Shown here in pieces: positions 1 to 8,935 of a stretch of DNA of 64,000 bases. Position 1 is the stretch's first letter. Each line of letters opens with the position of its first letter. The notes beneath the pieces were generated by a model. It did no database searches. It worked only from the letters and a program-made list of their open reading frames with translations, and was not told the DNA's origin. The stretch comes from Lewinellaceae bacterium (GTDB lineage: Bacteria; Bacteroidota; Bacteroidia; Chitinophagales; Saprospiraceae). The translations under genes were made by a program, and so were the position numbers. The stretch is from contig JADJOD010000010.1 in the NCBI GenBank assembly GCA_016713985.1, positions 128,555 to 192,554 of the forward strand, given 5' to 3'.

Positions 1-154
1 GCGTTTTGGCCGATTTGTCTATCGCGATGAGGTTGGAATATGGTATCATGTCTGACCGATGTTTGGAAATCCAAAAGTCGGAAATTTTAGAAATCCGGAC
101 TATCTGATATTTTAAAAACGGACGATTTGGATGGCCCGCTTTCCTGCTAATTTT

Positions 155-235
155 GCAAGCGATAGTGAGACTCTGAAGGGGCTTGCTGGTTCACAAGAAC
201 CTAAAATCTATAGGCCTCTTCAGAATCTCACTTGC
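155..235. other. Long imperfect inverted repeat, possible structured RNA
   Basis: The left arm (155-182) and right arm (214-235) are near-complementary: GCAAG, GTGAGA, TCTGAAG and GGC on the left pair with GCC, CTTCAGA, TCTCAC and CTTGC on the right. A second small hairpin, GGTTC-ACAA-GAACC (188-201), sits inside. The rest of positions 1-344 holds no gene I can support; the short reading frames there overlap this structure and look unlike protein. It could be a transcription terminator of a gene to the left, a small RNA or a REP-like element. Confidence 0.4.
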
Positions 236-344
236 AAAGCAACAAATATTACACCACGACGAAACACGACGCAATTGCTTGATATTAAGTATTTTATTCG
301 CCATGTCCCGTCGTATCGTCGCGGTAAATAATTTCCCGTTTTTT

Positions 345-866
345 ATGAAAAAATCAGATGTTCCCCGCAACCCCTCCTATTTCGACCGGTATATCGACCA
401 GGTAGCGGATGTCAATTTGGCGGAGGCGCTCCGGCAGAGTGTTGCCGACCTCGACGCACTGGATCTCAACACACTGCACGCCTTAGGCGACCGGGTATAT
501 GCGCCGGGCAAATGGACCATTCGCGACCTCCTGCAACACTTGACCGACTGCGAACGGATATTCCAGTATCGTGCGCTGCGTTTTGCCCGAAATGACCAAA
601 CGGCGTTGCCGGGTTTTGACGAAAATCTGTTTGCGGAGTATTCTGGCGCCACGCGGCGCCCGCTGGAAGAGATCCTTCAGGAGTTGCGCATCGTTCGGGA
701 TGGCACAATCGCCCTTTTTCAGTCATTTGACGAAGCCGCATTGCGCCGAACGGGAATCATGTTTAAATCGGAATTACCCGTCCTGGCCGTCGGTTTTACC
801 ATTGCCGGACATCAGATACACCATTTTAAGGTCATGGAAGAGCGTTATTTTCCCCTGTTGGAGTGA
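345..866 (+). CDS. DinB family protein (DinB_2/YfiT-like four-helix bundle)
   Basis: A DinB-fold protein of about 173 residues. Members are metal-binding four-helix bundles; many are thiol-dependent transferases or have no known substrate. The hallmark segment APGKWTIRDLLQHLTDCER lies near residue 50, and a late GHQIHHFKVMEERY segment carries the C-terminal histidines of the metal site. The reading frame is open back to 183, but the ATG at 345 gives the usual family N-terminus and the upstream part looks non-coding. It is the first of three DinB-fold proteins in this window. The fold is clear; the substrate is unknown. Confidence 0.85.
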   Translation: MKKSDVPRNPSYFDRYIDQVADVNLAEALRQSVADLDALDLNTLHALGDRVYAPGKWTIRDLLQHLTDCERIFQYRALRFARNDQTALPGFDENLFAEYSGATRRPLEEILQELRIVRDGTIALFQSFDEAALRRTGIMFKSELPVLAVGFTIAGHQIHHFKVMEERYFPLLE

Positions 867-902
867 CCTCGCTGTGGGGTATTTCCCACGCCAAGGCGCA
901 AA

Positions 903-1027
903 GATTTCACGCTGAGACGCAAAGGTTTTTAACGTGAAAATGCAAAGCGCGATCCCGGCAACTTTGCGTCTTCGCATGTTTTTTCTTCGCGACTTTGCGT
1001 GAAACCGTTGCGTCTCCGCGTGAAATC
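903..1027. repeat. Inverted 'CTTTGCGT' word repeat
   Basis: The arm at 903-935 (GATTTCACGCTGAGACGC then AAAGGTTT) is matched in reverse complement by the arm at about 991-1027, which ends CGTCTCCGCGTGAAATC. The words ACGCAAAG and CTTTGCGT recur several times between them. It fills the gap between the DinB gene and the flavin-binding gene. I see no reading frame of interest in it. Confidence 0.6.
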
Positions 1028-1063
1028 CAATCTGATATCCGCTTAACTGAAATTTTACAAGTT

Positions 1064-1726
1064 ATGAAAACAAAAAAATCCCGCACGGAGGGAAGCCGCT
1101 ACTACCCCAAACGTTACGACGCCGATCCGGCTTCCAGGGACGCTATTCTGGATGAGGGACTGGTCTGCCACATTGCGTTTAACCTTCAGGATCAGCCGTT
1201 TATCATTCCAACGGCCTACTGCCGGGTTGGCGATACGATTTACCTGCACGGTTCCGTGGGCAGTCACTTTTTTATGCAAATGGCTAAGGGTATTCCGGTT
1301 TGTATCACCGTAACACACGTCGACGGCTTAGTGCTGGCGCGTTCGGTATTTCACCATTCGATGAACTACCGCTCGGTGGTTGCCTTCGGAAAAAACCGGT
1401 TGGTGGAAAGCGACGAGGAGCGCCGGCTGGCCACCGAAAAATTTACGGAGCACGTGATGCCCGGCCGGTGGAGCGAAGCCCGGCTTCCCAACGCCGGCGA
1501 AATGAAAAAAACCATGTTTATCGCGGTGGAAATCGAAGAAGCCTCGGTCAAATTCCGGGCGCATGGGGTGCTTGACGATCCGGAAGACATGGAACTCGAC
1601 GTGTGGGCCGGCGTACTACCACTGAAACTCGTCGCGCAACCGCCAGAAGCGGATGAAACCGGGAAGGCAGGATTGGCATTGCCGGGGTATGTGCGGAATT
1701 ACCAACGGCAAGTAAAAGATAAGTGA
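1064..1726 (+). CDS. Pyridoxamine 5'-phosphate oxidase-like flavin-binding protein
   Basis: About 220 residues, resembling the NimA/Pyridox_ox_2 group of split-barrel flavin-binding proteins. Visible signs are an N-terminal RYDADPASRDAILDEG segment leading into a strand ending CHIAFNLQDQPFIIPT, then YLHGSVGSHFF, LARSVFHHSMNYRSVV and an AVEIEEASVKFR strand, in the order seen in this family. Such proteins bind FMN or related flavins and may reduce small molecules; no substrate can be inferred. The frame extends upstream to 995, inside the repeat, but ATG 1064 (MKTKKSRTEG) matches the family start. Confidence 0.85.
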   Translation: MKTKKSRTEGSRYYPKRYDADPASRDAILDEGLVCHIAFNLQDQPFIIPTAYCRVGDTIYLHGSVGSHFFMQMAKGIPVCITVTHVDGLVLARSVFHHSMNYRSVVAFGKNRLVESDEERRLATEKFTEHVMPGRWSEARLPNAGEMKKTMFIAVEIEEASVKFRAHGVLDDPEDMELDVWAGVLPLKLVAQPPEADETGKAGLALPGYVRNYQRQVKDK

Positions 1727-1804
1727 GCGCATATTTTCTTCATTTGCAAATGTGTTAAAATGCAGGGAGTAACAATTACCTTGCACCCCGAACCAACACA
1801 TTAA

Positions 1805-2890
1805 ATGAAAATGAGTGCTCCTAAAATTAAGATTCTTACCCTTGACGGCGGCGGCATCCGCGGTATCCTGCCCTGCGCTATCCTCGCAGAACTTGAAAAA
1901 CGCCTGAACAAACCCGTTTCCCAGGTTTTTGACCTCATGGCCGGCACCTCCACGGGCGGCATTATTGCCTGCGGCCTCAACATTCCGGACCCGGCCCGGC
2001 CCGGCCAGCCCAAGTTCAGCGCGGCCACTTTCGGCCAGTTGTATGAAAAGGACGGCGCTAAAATTTTCAAAAAACGCGGCGGCTTTTTTGGCGGCGTCAC
2101 CTCGGTTTTTGAAGAATCGTTTGGTCATGACGGCCTGGAAGAACTGTTGCTGCAATATTTCGGCGACGTGGAACTGCGCGAAACCATCGGCGAGGTGCTC
2201 GTCACTTCCTACGATATCGAACAACGGAAGCCGTTTTATTTCCTGTCACGCTTAGCCAAAATGCAGGCGCCGGGTGAAAATTTCCGGCTGCGCGATATCG
2301 CCCGGTCCACTTCCGCAGCGCCCACTTATTTTGAACCGAATCAATTATCCTGGCAAACCGACAAGTTCCTGGCCCTGGTAGACGGCGGTGTTTTTGCCAA
2401 CAACCCGTCTATGCTGGCCTATACGGAAGCGATCGAATTGCTCCGCCGGCGGAACCAGGGCTCTGCTGCTCCGGTCGCCGCTCCCGTGGCCGTTGTGGAA
2501 GAAGCCGGGGAATTTGAATCTTTTACGGCAGAAGTCAGTTCCGCCGAATCCCTCGATTATTTTATGCTTTCGCTGGGCACCGGTCACGTGACGAAACCCT
2601 ACCTGTACGACAAAGCCAAAAACTGGGGACAGGCGCAATGGTTGCGCCCCATTCTTGATATCCTGATGCAAGGGGTTTCGGAAACGGTTGATTATCAGAT
2701 GCGTTATGTACTTCCGCCGGACCAAAACGGCACGCCGCAGTACGTGCGGATCAATCCCGATATTCCGGAGGAAAACGCGGAAATGTCCGACGTGTCCGAT
2801 AAAAATATCGCTGGTTTGCAGGCCGTAGCGGCCAAGGCGATCCAGGACAACGACCGAATGATCGACCAGGTTTGCACAATCTTGTCATGA
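1805..2890 (+). CDS. Patatin-like phospholipase
   Basis: A 361-residue patatin-fold lipase. The oxyanion motif DGGGIRG is at residues 14-20, the nucleophile elbow GTSTGG near 48-53 and the catalytic Asp in DGGVFANNP near residue 196, so the Ser-Asp dyad is intact. Patatins hydrolyse acyl chains of membrane phospholipids. Some are CBASS effectors activated by cyclic nucleotides (CapV), but no nucleotidyltransferase, ubiquitin-like or HORMA/TRIP13 gene lies beside it. There is no signal peptide, so it should be cytoplasmic. A second in-frame ATG lies six bases downstream. A hairpin terminator follows at 2960. Confidence 0.92.
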   Translation: MKMSAPKIKILTLDGGGIRGILPCAILAELEKRLNKPVSQVFDLMAGTSTGGIIACGLNIPDPARPGQPKFSAATFGQLYEKDGAKIFKKRGGFFGGVTSVFEESFGHDGLEELLLQYFGDVELRETIGEVLVTSYDIEQRKPFYFLSRLAKMQAPGENFRLRDIARSTSAAPTYFEPNQLSWQTDKFLALVDGGVFANNPSMLAYTEAIELLRRRNQGSAAPVAAPVAVVEEAGEFESFTAEVSSAESLDYFMLSLGTGHVTKPYLYDKAKNWGQAQWLRPILDILMQGVSETVDYQMRYVLPPDQNGTPQYVRINPDIPEENAEMSDVSDKNIAGLQAVAAKAIQDNDRMIDQVCTILS

Positions 2891-2959
2891 ATCGAGGTCA
2901 GCGGAGGCTCAGTGTCACGTGGCTTGATCCGACAAAAACATACCGGACAAAATAAAAAG

Positions 2960-2993
2960 GGGCCGTCTTACAAAGTGATTTGTCAGACGGCCC
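2960..2993. terminator. Strong hairpin between convergent genes
   Basis: GGGCCGTCT and AGACGGCCC pair, with an inner ACAAA/TTTGT continuing the stem around a four-base loop. On the minus strand the hairpin is followed by a T-rich stretch, so it fits a bidirectional terminator between the patatin gene and the minus-strand sorting-domain frame. The rest of 2891-3020 shows nothing else. Confidence 0.75.
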
Positions 2994-3020
2994 TCATCAT
3001 GGGACATGGATTAGAAAAGA

Positions 3021-3329
3021 TCAGTACATCATTAATTTGCGGCTTGCGGTGCCGAACGGCGTTTCGAGGCGGCAGGTATACAACCCCGGTTCTCTTAAGT
3101 CCGCGCGGTGCAACACCACATGATTTTCGCCCGAATCAAAGGTGCCGTACTTGGCATTGACTTCTTTGCCCATCGCATCAAAAATTCGCAATACGACGTT
3201 TGCTATTGCGGGCAAACGGAACCATAAAAGCGTCATTTCGATGAACGGATTTGGCGAATTTTGTAACAATTCTACTCCCCCTTCGGCCTTTAACGGGCCT
3301 CCCTGAACGTGAAACTGTGTAGCAATCAT
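3021..3329 (-). CDS. Orphan T9SS type A C-terminal sorting domain
   Basis: The 102-residue product is almost only a T9SS sorting domain: a VELLQNSPNPF entry motif at about residue 18, an LRIFDAMGKEV strand, then YTCRLETPFG and a basic ending RKLMMY. In the family this domain forms the last 80 or so residues of large secreted cargo proteins and directs export through the type IX secretion system. Here no cargo part is visible upstream and no signal peptide precedes it. It may be the remnant of a lost cargo gene, or the exposed end of a gene broken by rearrangement. Confidence 0.6.
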   Translation of the reverse strand: MIATQFHVQGGPLKAEGGVELLQNSPNPFIEMTLLWFRLPAIANVVLRIFDAMGKEVNAKYGTFDSGENHVVLHRADLREPGLYTCRLETPFGTASRKLMMY

Positions 3330-3502
3330 AATGCTTAAATTCCGGTACTTGGTTTTCTCCTAATAAGCAGTACCGGGAAACCTTTGGCGTGATACAGGAT
3401 GATTTGATAATGCATTGGGAGATAATCAAAATGTTTCAAAACTTATGCCAGATATTGCGACAGTTGCGCGGAGGGATTTATTTTTACCCAAACAAATCGA
3501 AC

Positions 3503-4006
3503 ATGACGCTCGAATTATTACTCAAAGACTTCACAACCTATAACCTCTGGGCCAACAGACTGATGGTGGATTGGCTTCAAAAAAAGCCCGCGGAACTGAT
3601 GACACGCGAAGTGCCCTCCAGTTTTCCTTCCCTTCACCTGACCATGTTGCACATCTGGGGCGCAGAAAAAGTGTGGATCGAACGCCTGAACAGCGACGCG
3701 CCAGGCCCGTTTCTTACCCAGTCGTTTGTCGGAACCACGGAAGAGGTGTTTAAAGGATTGCTCGCGGTCTCCGAACAATTCCGGGACCTCGTCGCCGGGC
3801 AGGACGCCGCGTATTTTACCGGCAATTCCTCGTACGTGCACATCAACGGAAACTCGTATACCCAAAACCGGGCGCAAATGATCCTGCACTGTATGCAACA
3901 CAGCACCTACCACCGCGGACAATTAGTCACCATGGCGCGTAATCTCGGCCTGTCCGATCCACCACAAACCGATTATATCGCACACGTCCGCCTGCAAAAT
4001 TTATAA
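3503..4006 (+). CDS. DinB family protein
   Basis: A DinB-fold protein of about 167 residues: FTTYNLWANRLMVDWL at residue 10, HIWGAEKVWIERL near 50 and HCMQHSTYHRGQL near 135. The histidines in the second and third segments are the expected metal ligands. The frame is open upstream to 3389, but ATG 3503 gives the normal family start. It ends 3 bases before the GTG start of sbcD, so it is likely transcribed with the SbcCD nuclease genes. The family name comes from a damage-inducible Bacillus gene; the reaction is unknown here. Confidence 0.85.
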   Translation: MTLELLLKDFTTYNLWANRLMVDWLQKKPAELMTREVPSSFPSLHLTMLHIWGAEKVWIERLNSDAPGPFLTQSFVGTTEEVFKGLLAVSEQFRDLVAGQDAAYFTGNSSYVHINGNSYTQNRAQMILHCMQHSTYHRGQLVTMARNLGLSDPPQTDYIAHVRLQNL

Positions 4007-4009
4007 AAA

Positions 4010-5146
4010 GTGCGTATCCTTCATTTTTCAGACACCCATCTCGGCTATCAGGCCTTCGACGTCGTGAATGACGCGGGTGTCAATACCCGCGAACAGGACG
4101 TGTACGACGCTTTTGAACGGGTAACGGACCGGATACTTGAACTCAGGCCGGACGTCGTGATCCACTCCGGCGATTTTTTTCACCGCCCGAGCCCCTCGAA
4201 CCGGGCACTGACGTTCGGCCTCGAACAATTGCGCCGGATATGCGACGTCAAAATACCGGTTGTTATGATCGCCGGCAACCACGAAACCCCCAAAACAATT
4301 TATAACAGCCCCATTCTCAGGGCTTTACGCAGCCTTGAGTGCGTGATTCCCATGTTTGCAGAAGTTTGGGAAAAATCCGAATTCGGAGACATGGTCATCC
4401 ACGGCGTACCCCACATCAACGATTCCCGCCTGCTGGCGGAGCAATTGGAACGAATGGAACCCGTGCCGGGCAAGTTCAATATCCTGCTGCTGCATACCTC
4501 GCTGGGCAAACGTTACCTGATGGAAGAATACGGCGAACAGGTATTTCCTGCGGAGTTCGAAGCCAAACTCGCCGGATTCCAGTACGTGGCGCTCGGCCAC
4601 TGGCACAATTGCCAAAAAATTGACGTGCATCCAAATGCCTGGTATTCAGGCAGTACGGAGCGAATGAGTGATACCGAAGCGGGAACGGAAAAGGGCTTTC
4701 TGCTGCTGGAAACCGGAAAAAATGGGGATTGCCGGGTCAACTTTGTAGCGACACCGTCCCGCCCCTGGCTGAAAATGGATTTGAACGACTGCCAGTTAAA
4801 AACGCTGGACGAACTGATTGCCGAATTGCGGCGTTTTCAGGAGGAATACGACACCAAAAACGCAATTATATCGCTGAATATCAATGATATAAAACTGGAA
4901 CAAACCCTCGAACTGACCGATATTAAACTGCGCGATATTTTTAACGATTGTTTCCAGTTGGTGGTCAAACGCCGCAGTTTTTCCGACCGGGCTTTTGTGC
5001 AACACATTGAAGCCAACCAGTTTGAACGTTTGGACCGGATATTTATCGAATACATCCGCAGCAAATACCCCGGAGAAGAGGCACTGGCGACCCGCCTGGC
5101 CGAAAGGGCGGCACAGTATTTTCAACCGAAAGACGGCGGCAGCTGA
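4010..5146 (+). CDS. sbcD: Exonuclease subunit SbcD (Mre11-like)
   Basis: A 378-residue calcineurin-like phosphoesterase of the SbcD/Mre11 type, the nuclease half of the SbcCD complex that opens hairpins and trims double-strand ends in DNA repair. The metal-site motifs are all present: SDTHLG at residue 7, a GDFFHRPSPSNR block near 53, AGNHETP near 87, LLLHTS near 163 and ALGHWHN near 194. The start is GTG at 4010, directly after the DinB gene, and sbcC follows after 21 bases. The C-terminal part would carry the SbcC-binding region. Confidence 0.93.
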   Translation: MRILHFSDTHLGYQAFDVVNDAGVNTREQDVYDAFERVTDRILELRPDVVIHSGDFFHRPSPSNRALTFGLEQLRRICDVKIPVVMIAGNHETPKTIYNSPILRALRSLECVIPMFAEVWEKSEFGDMVIHGVPHINDSRLLAEQLERMEPVPGKFNILLLHTSLGKRYLMEEYGEQVFPAEFEAKLAGFQYVALGHWHNCQKIDVHPNAWYSGSTERMSDTEAGTEKGFLLLETGKNGDCRVNFVATPSRPWLKMDLNDCQLKTLDELIAELRRFQEEYDTKNAIISLNINDIKLEQTLELTDIKLRDIFNDCFQLVVKRRSFSDRAFVQHIEANQFERLDRIFIEYIRSKYPGEEALATRLAERAAQYFQPKDGGS

Positions 5147-5167
5147 CCTCGTGCTAAACATAAATAC

Positions 5168-7573
5168 ATGATTCTCAATTCCCTGCATCTCGAAAACTAC
5201 AAACAATACCGCCGCCTCGAACTCGTGTTCCGGGAAGGGCTGGTGGGTATTGTGGGTAAAAACGGGGCCGGGAAATCGACAATATTTGAAGCCATCCTGT
5301 ATTGTTTGTTTGGCCGCGACGAAAGCAACAAAGCGCTCGTGCGTTCTTCCTTTGCCGACCCGAAAGCCACGGTGATGTTGTCGCTTGAGTTCAGTGTGGG
5401 TGAAATCCTGTACGCCGTAAAACGTGAATTTCGCGGTAAAACGTTGACTACCAACGCCGAATTTTATAAAAACGACGTGCTGGTAGCCAAAGGAATGGCG
5501 CCCGTAAACGATGAGATCGCCCGGGTGCTGCACATGGAACGCGACGCCTTCAAAAGATCGGTATTTTCAGGCCAAAAGGAACTCTCTGAATTGTCAGACG
5601 CTACCGGAGAGGCGCGAAAACGTATGGTGCGCAAAATGCTCGGCCTCGATACCCTCGACGACGTGCAGAAATCCGTGAACAACGATAAAAATGTACTGGA
5701 AAACCAGGCCGTGGGACAAAGGCAAAATTTGCTGTCGGAAGAAGTGGCCGGCAGGATAAAAACGGAAATACAAGAGCAGTCGGAAGTGGTGAAAAACCAG
5801 GCAAAACAGGTGGAACAGGAGGAAAAACGGTTAAAAAGCCTGGAAGTGGAATACCGAAAACTGAAAGAGAAATTTGACGAAGAAGAGCAAAAAATGATGC
5901 GCCACAACGCGCTGCATCGCGAACAGGCACAACTCCAGGAGCGCCTTTCCGGCCTGGTAAACCAGCGCGACCAACTGACCCAAAAGCAAGCGGAACTGCT
6001 GCAAAAAAAAGAAGGGCTCGGCCGGCAGCGCGGCGAATTCGACCGCTACCAGACCGAAAAAAAGACGCTGGTCCAACTCGAAGCGGAACGCCAGCGCAAA
6101 CTCAACCACGACGCGTATTCATTCAAAATCGCCGAACACCGGGAACTGATCGCGGAAAGCCTGGCTAAATTGGAAAATTTGCGCCGCCATGTCGGCCAAC
6201 TGGCCACCGTAGAATCAAAGCTCCGGGAAAAACAACGCCTTGTGACCGACCTGGAATCGGACATGGAGTCCAAACGCGCCGACCTGCGCGGCGTGGATGC
6301 ACGGATCGCCGACCTGAAGGCGCGTATCCGCGAACGCAGCGAAAAAGTAGCCAGCTTGCAGGCCATCGGGAAAGAAGGAACCTGCCCGACCTGTTTCCAG
6401 CCTTTGCTCGACAGTTATGAAAGAGTGGTCGCCGAACTGCACCGCGACATCGAAGTGCTGGAATCACAGGAGTTGAATGTTTTGGAGCGGGATAAAGACC
6501 TCGTTACCGGGGCAGGTATTGCATTGAAAAAACGGCAGCAACAAATCCGGCAGGAAGTGGAAGAATTGCTGAAAGAACAATCGAGACTTGGCGAACTCGC
6601 CAGGCAAATCACGGCGGAAGAATTGAACCTGAAGCAGTTGGAAGGGAAACTGACCCGCGACCAACTCATCCTTCGCGAGATCGGCGAGGTGTCGTTCGAC
6701 GAAACCGTTTTTCAGCGGCTGAAAAACAAACTGGAAGAACAGGAGCCGGTTTTTCTGGCGTTTTCACAGGAAGAAAACTACGTTCGGCAGGAATTGCCGG
6801 CCACACAGGAAGCCATAAAAACCACGGAATCCGCTGTGACCCGGGTGAACGAAGACATACAACGCAAAAACGCGGAACTCGCCGGAGCGGGTTTTGACGC
6901 CGCCCGCTACGAAGCGGCCAAACAGGCGCTGACTAATTTTGACGAAACCCTCAGCCGGCAATCGGCGGCGCTGCGGCAACTGGAAAAAGCGCGGCTGGAA
7001 GGAGAAAATGAAATCGGCCAACGCCGGGAAAAATTGCTGGCCAACGAACGAATTCAGGCGCAGATCAGCGATAAACAAAACGAAATCGAACTGCTCTCCA
7101 AACTTTCCGCCTTGCTGGGGCAGTTCAAAACCGACATCCTCGAACGGGTCAGCCCGAGTATTTCGAAAGAGGCCAGCCATTTATTCAGCCGAATCACCCA
7201 GGGCAAGTACGAAAGTATTCTGGTGGATGAAAATTTCGACTTTTCCATCGCCGACGGCGGGGTTTTTTATCCCATCGAACGTTTTTCCGGCGGCGAGATC
7301 GACCTGGCCAATTTTTGCCTGCGTATCGCCATTACAAAAGCCATCATGGAGCTGAGCGGCGCCGGCCAGGGTGTGGAGTTTCTCGCTTTCGATGAAATAT
7401 TCGGCAGCCAGGATGAAGAACGACGACACGAAATGATGCTGGCACTCAACTACTTACAAGAACAGTTCCGGCAGATTTACATCGTTTCACACATCGAGAG
7501 TTTGAAGGATTATTTTCCACATATTCTGGAGGTGCAGAATAATGCAGATGGAAGTTCTGTAGCCTGGCGATAA
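5168..7573 (+). CDS. sbcC: Exonuclease subunit SbcC (Rad50-like ATPase)
   Basis: An 801-residue SMC-like ATPase partner of SbcD. The Walker A motif GKNGAGKST is near residue 34; two long coiled-coil arms (about residues 170-400 and 430-650) flank a zinc hook CPTC near residue 409; the ABC signature FSGGEIDLANF is near 708 and Walker B FLAFDEIFG near 740. The protein is shorter than the roughly 1,000-residue E. coli enzyme but has every catalytic part, which fits the compact Rad50-like forms of this phylum. It forms an operon with sbcD and the preceding DinB gene. Confidence 0.93.
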   Translation: MILNSLHLENYKQYRRLELVFREGLVGIVGKNGAGKSTIFEAILYCLFGRDESNKALVRSSFADPKATVMLSLEFSVGEILYAVKREFRGKTLTTNAEFYKNDVLVAKGMAPVNDEIARVLHMERDAFKRSVFSGQKELSELSDATGEARKRMVRKMLGLDTLDDVQKSVNNDKNVLENQAVGQRQNLLSEEVAGRIKTEIQEQSEVVKNQAKQVEQEEKRLKSLEVEYRKLKEKFDEEEQKMMRHNALHREQAQLQERLSGLVNQRDQLTQKQAELLQKKEGLGRQRGEFDRYQTEKKTLVQLEAERQRKLNHDAYSFKIAEHRELIAESLAKLENLRRHVGQLATVESKLREKQRLVTDLESDMESKRADLRGVDARIADLKARIRERSEKVASLQAIGKEGTCPTCFQPLLDSYERVVAELHRDIEVLESQELNVLERDKDLVTGAGIALKKRQQQIRQEVEELLKEQSRLGELARQITAEELNLKQLEGKLTRDQLILREIGEVSFDETVFQRLKNKLEEQEPVFLAFSQEENYVRQELPATQEAIKTTESAVTRVNEDIQRKNAELAGAGFDAARYEAAKQALTNFDETLSRQSAALRQLEKARLEGENEIGQRREKLLANERIQAQISDKQNEIELLSKLSALLGQFKTDILERVSPSISKEASHLFSRITQGKYESILVDENFDFSIADGGVFYPIERFSGGEIDLANFCLRIAITKAIMELSGAGQGVEFLAFDEIFGSQDEERRHEMMLALNYLQEQFRQIYIVSHIESLKDYFPHILEVQNNADGSSVAWR

Positions 7574-7628
7574 ATGAAGGTTGCGAAACAAGGGGTTACG
7601 GTCGTTCATTATTTTGAAGTAAAACACT

Positions 7629-7636
7629 TATTTTTG
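7629..7636 (+). promoter_or_regulatory. Candidate Bacteroidota -7 box (TATTTTTG)
   Basis: TATTTTTG matches the phylum consensus TAnnTTTG exactly and lies 16 bases before the ATPase start. The -33 element is weak: no TTG lies at the ideal distance, though a TTC does. It suggests that the ATPase-HNH pair is transcribed separately from sbcDC. Confidence 0.5.
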
Positions 7637-7651
7637 CACAAAACCCGATAG

Positions 7652-8932
7652 ATGGATCATTTCAGAATCTCACGACTGGAAGTCAATAACATCGGCCCGT
7701 TCGGGCATTTGGAAATGGATTTTCCGGAAAAACCGGCGGATTTGACCGACCGGGCCGAGGTTCATATTCTGACCGGAGAGAATGGGACGGGGAAGACGAC
7801 GATATTGGAGATGTTGGTCTTAGGAGTAGAACTAAATCGGTCGAGGCCTTTTTCGTCAAACAAATTTAGATCAAGCGATAAATCGAGTAACGTAAAAATA
7901 GAATTTGGTGCGCAAGGAGGTTCGTATCAATTTCACAGAAACATGGACCCTTTAATGAGTACGTTTGATCCTGACCACTTTGCGAGTTCGTTCCGAGATT
8001 ATCACTTTGCTCAGGGTAAACCGTACTCAGTGGCCTTTTTTGCATACTCTGGCTATCGACAAATTCAACATATTAGAATAAAAGGGATTGAAGAGATCAA
8101 GGAGCATCCTTTCTCTGATGCTTTAAGTTTTAAAGCATCCATTAATCCTAAAGCCATTTTACAATGGATTGCCAACACAATCACAAAAGAGGCATTAGCA
8201 AAAAACCAATCTGATCCCATTGCAGCAAATCGGTTTAGAACGGCCATTTCCAATCTTGAAGAAATAATTTCCCAAATAATTGAAAAACCGATTCGATTTT
8301 ATCTAAAATTTGAACCGCTCAATGTAATAATAGAGGTAGATAAAGAACCGCTCGACTTCAATCTCCTCCCCGACGGCCTCAAAAGCATTGTTTCTGGATA
8401 GCAGATTTACTGATGCGGATGGACAGGGTAAATGGGAAAATGATACGCCGGTTTTTGAACGCAATTTTATTTTGTTCCTCGATGAAATTGAAGTGCATCT
8501 GCACCCGGCTTGGCAAAGGAAAATCCTTCCCGCAGTACAGAAATTGTTTCCCAATGCTCAAATATTCATCTCTACCCACTCACCTTTGTAGTGGGTTCTG
8601 TTGACGGGGCGTGGATACATAAATTTGTGAAACCCAATGGCGACAGCCGCCTGGCGAGGCCTCCGATTTTGTCAGAGGATGCCAAAAGTTTTCGGTATTG
8701 GCTGGATGAGGTATTCGACATCAAAAAGGAATTTGGGGAAGGAGCGCAGGGACAACTTGATAAATTTTATCTGCTACGCGACCAGCTTATAGTGAATGGC
8801 ACCCCTCAGGAGCGCGCGGAATTTACTCGCCTTGCCACCGATCTGAGTCGCCAAAGTCGTGAAATGGAATCCATTATTTCGATGGAATTACGACAACTCA
8901 ACAAACGTATCCAACAACCTGTAGTGATTTGA
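7652..8932 (+). CDS. AAA/SMC-like ATPase, PtuA-like (reading frame broken by three single-base losses)
   Basis: About 427 codons when read across the breaks. The N-terminal half (7652-8401) starts ISRLEVNNIGPFGHLEMDF and has Walker A GENGTGKTT near residue 48. The second half has LPDGLKS in the signature position, Walker B FILFLDEIEVHLHP and the switch ISTHSP, as in the AAA_21/AAA_15 group. Frame changes are needed near 8395, 8426-8428 (GGG) and 8585-8587 (TTT); each is restored by one added base. The HNH gene follows after 3 bases. The ATPase-HNH arrangement matches Septu (PtuA/PtuB) defence systems. GC content dips at about 7850-8350 relative to its neighbours, which may point to transfer. 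The pairing is clear; the defence role is inferred. Confidence 0.8.
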
Positions 8933-8935
8933 ATT

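Noticed and set aside
1805..2890. CBASS system
   Set aside because: Patatin effector type only; no nucleotidyltransferase or accessory gene beside it.
8388..8591. Separate small ATPase gene
   Set aside because: It carries the Walker B of the upstream ATPase in another frame and is joined by single-base corrections.
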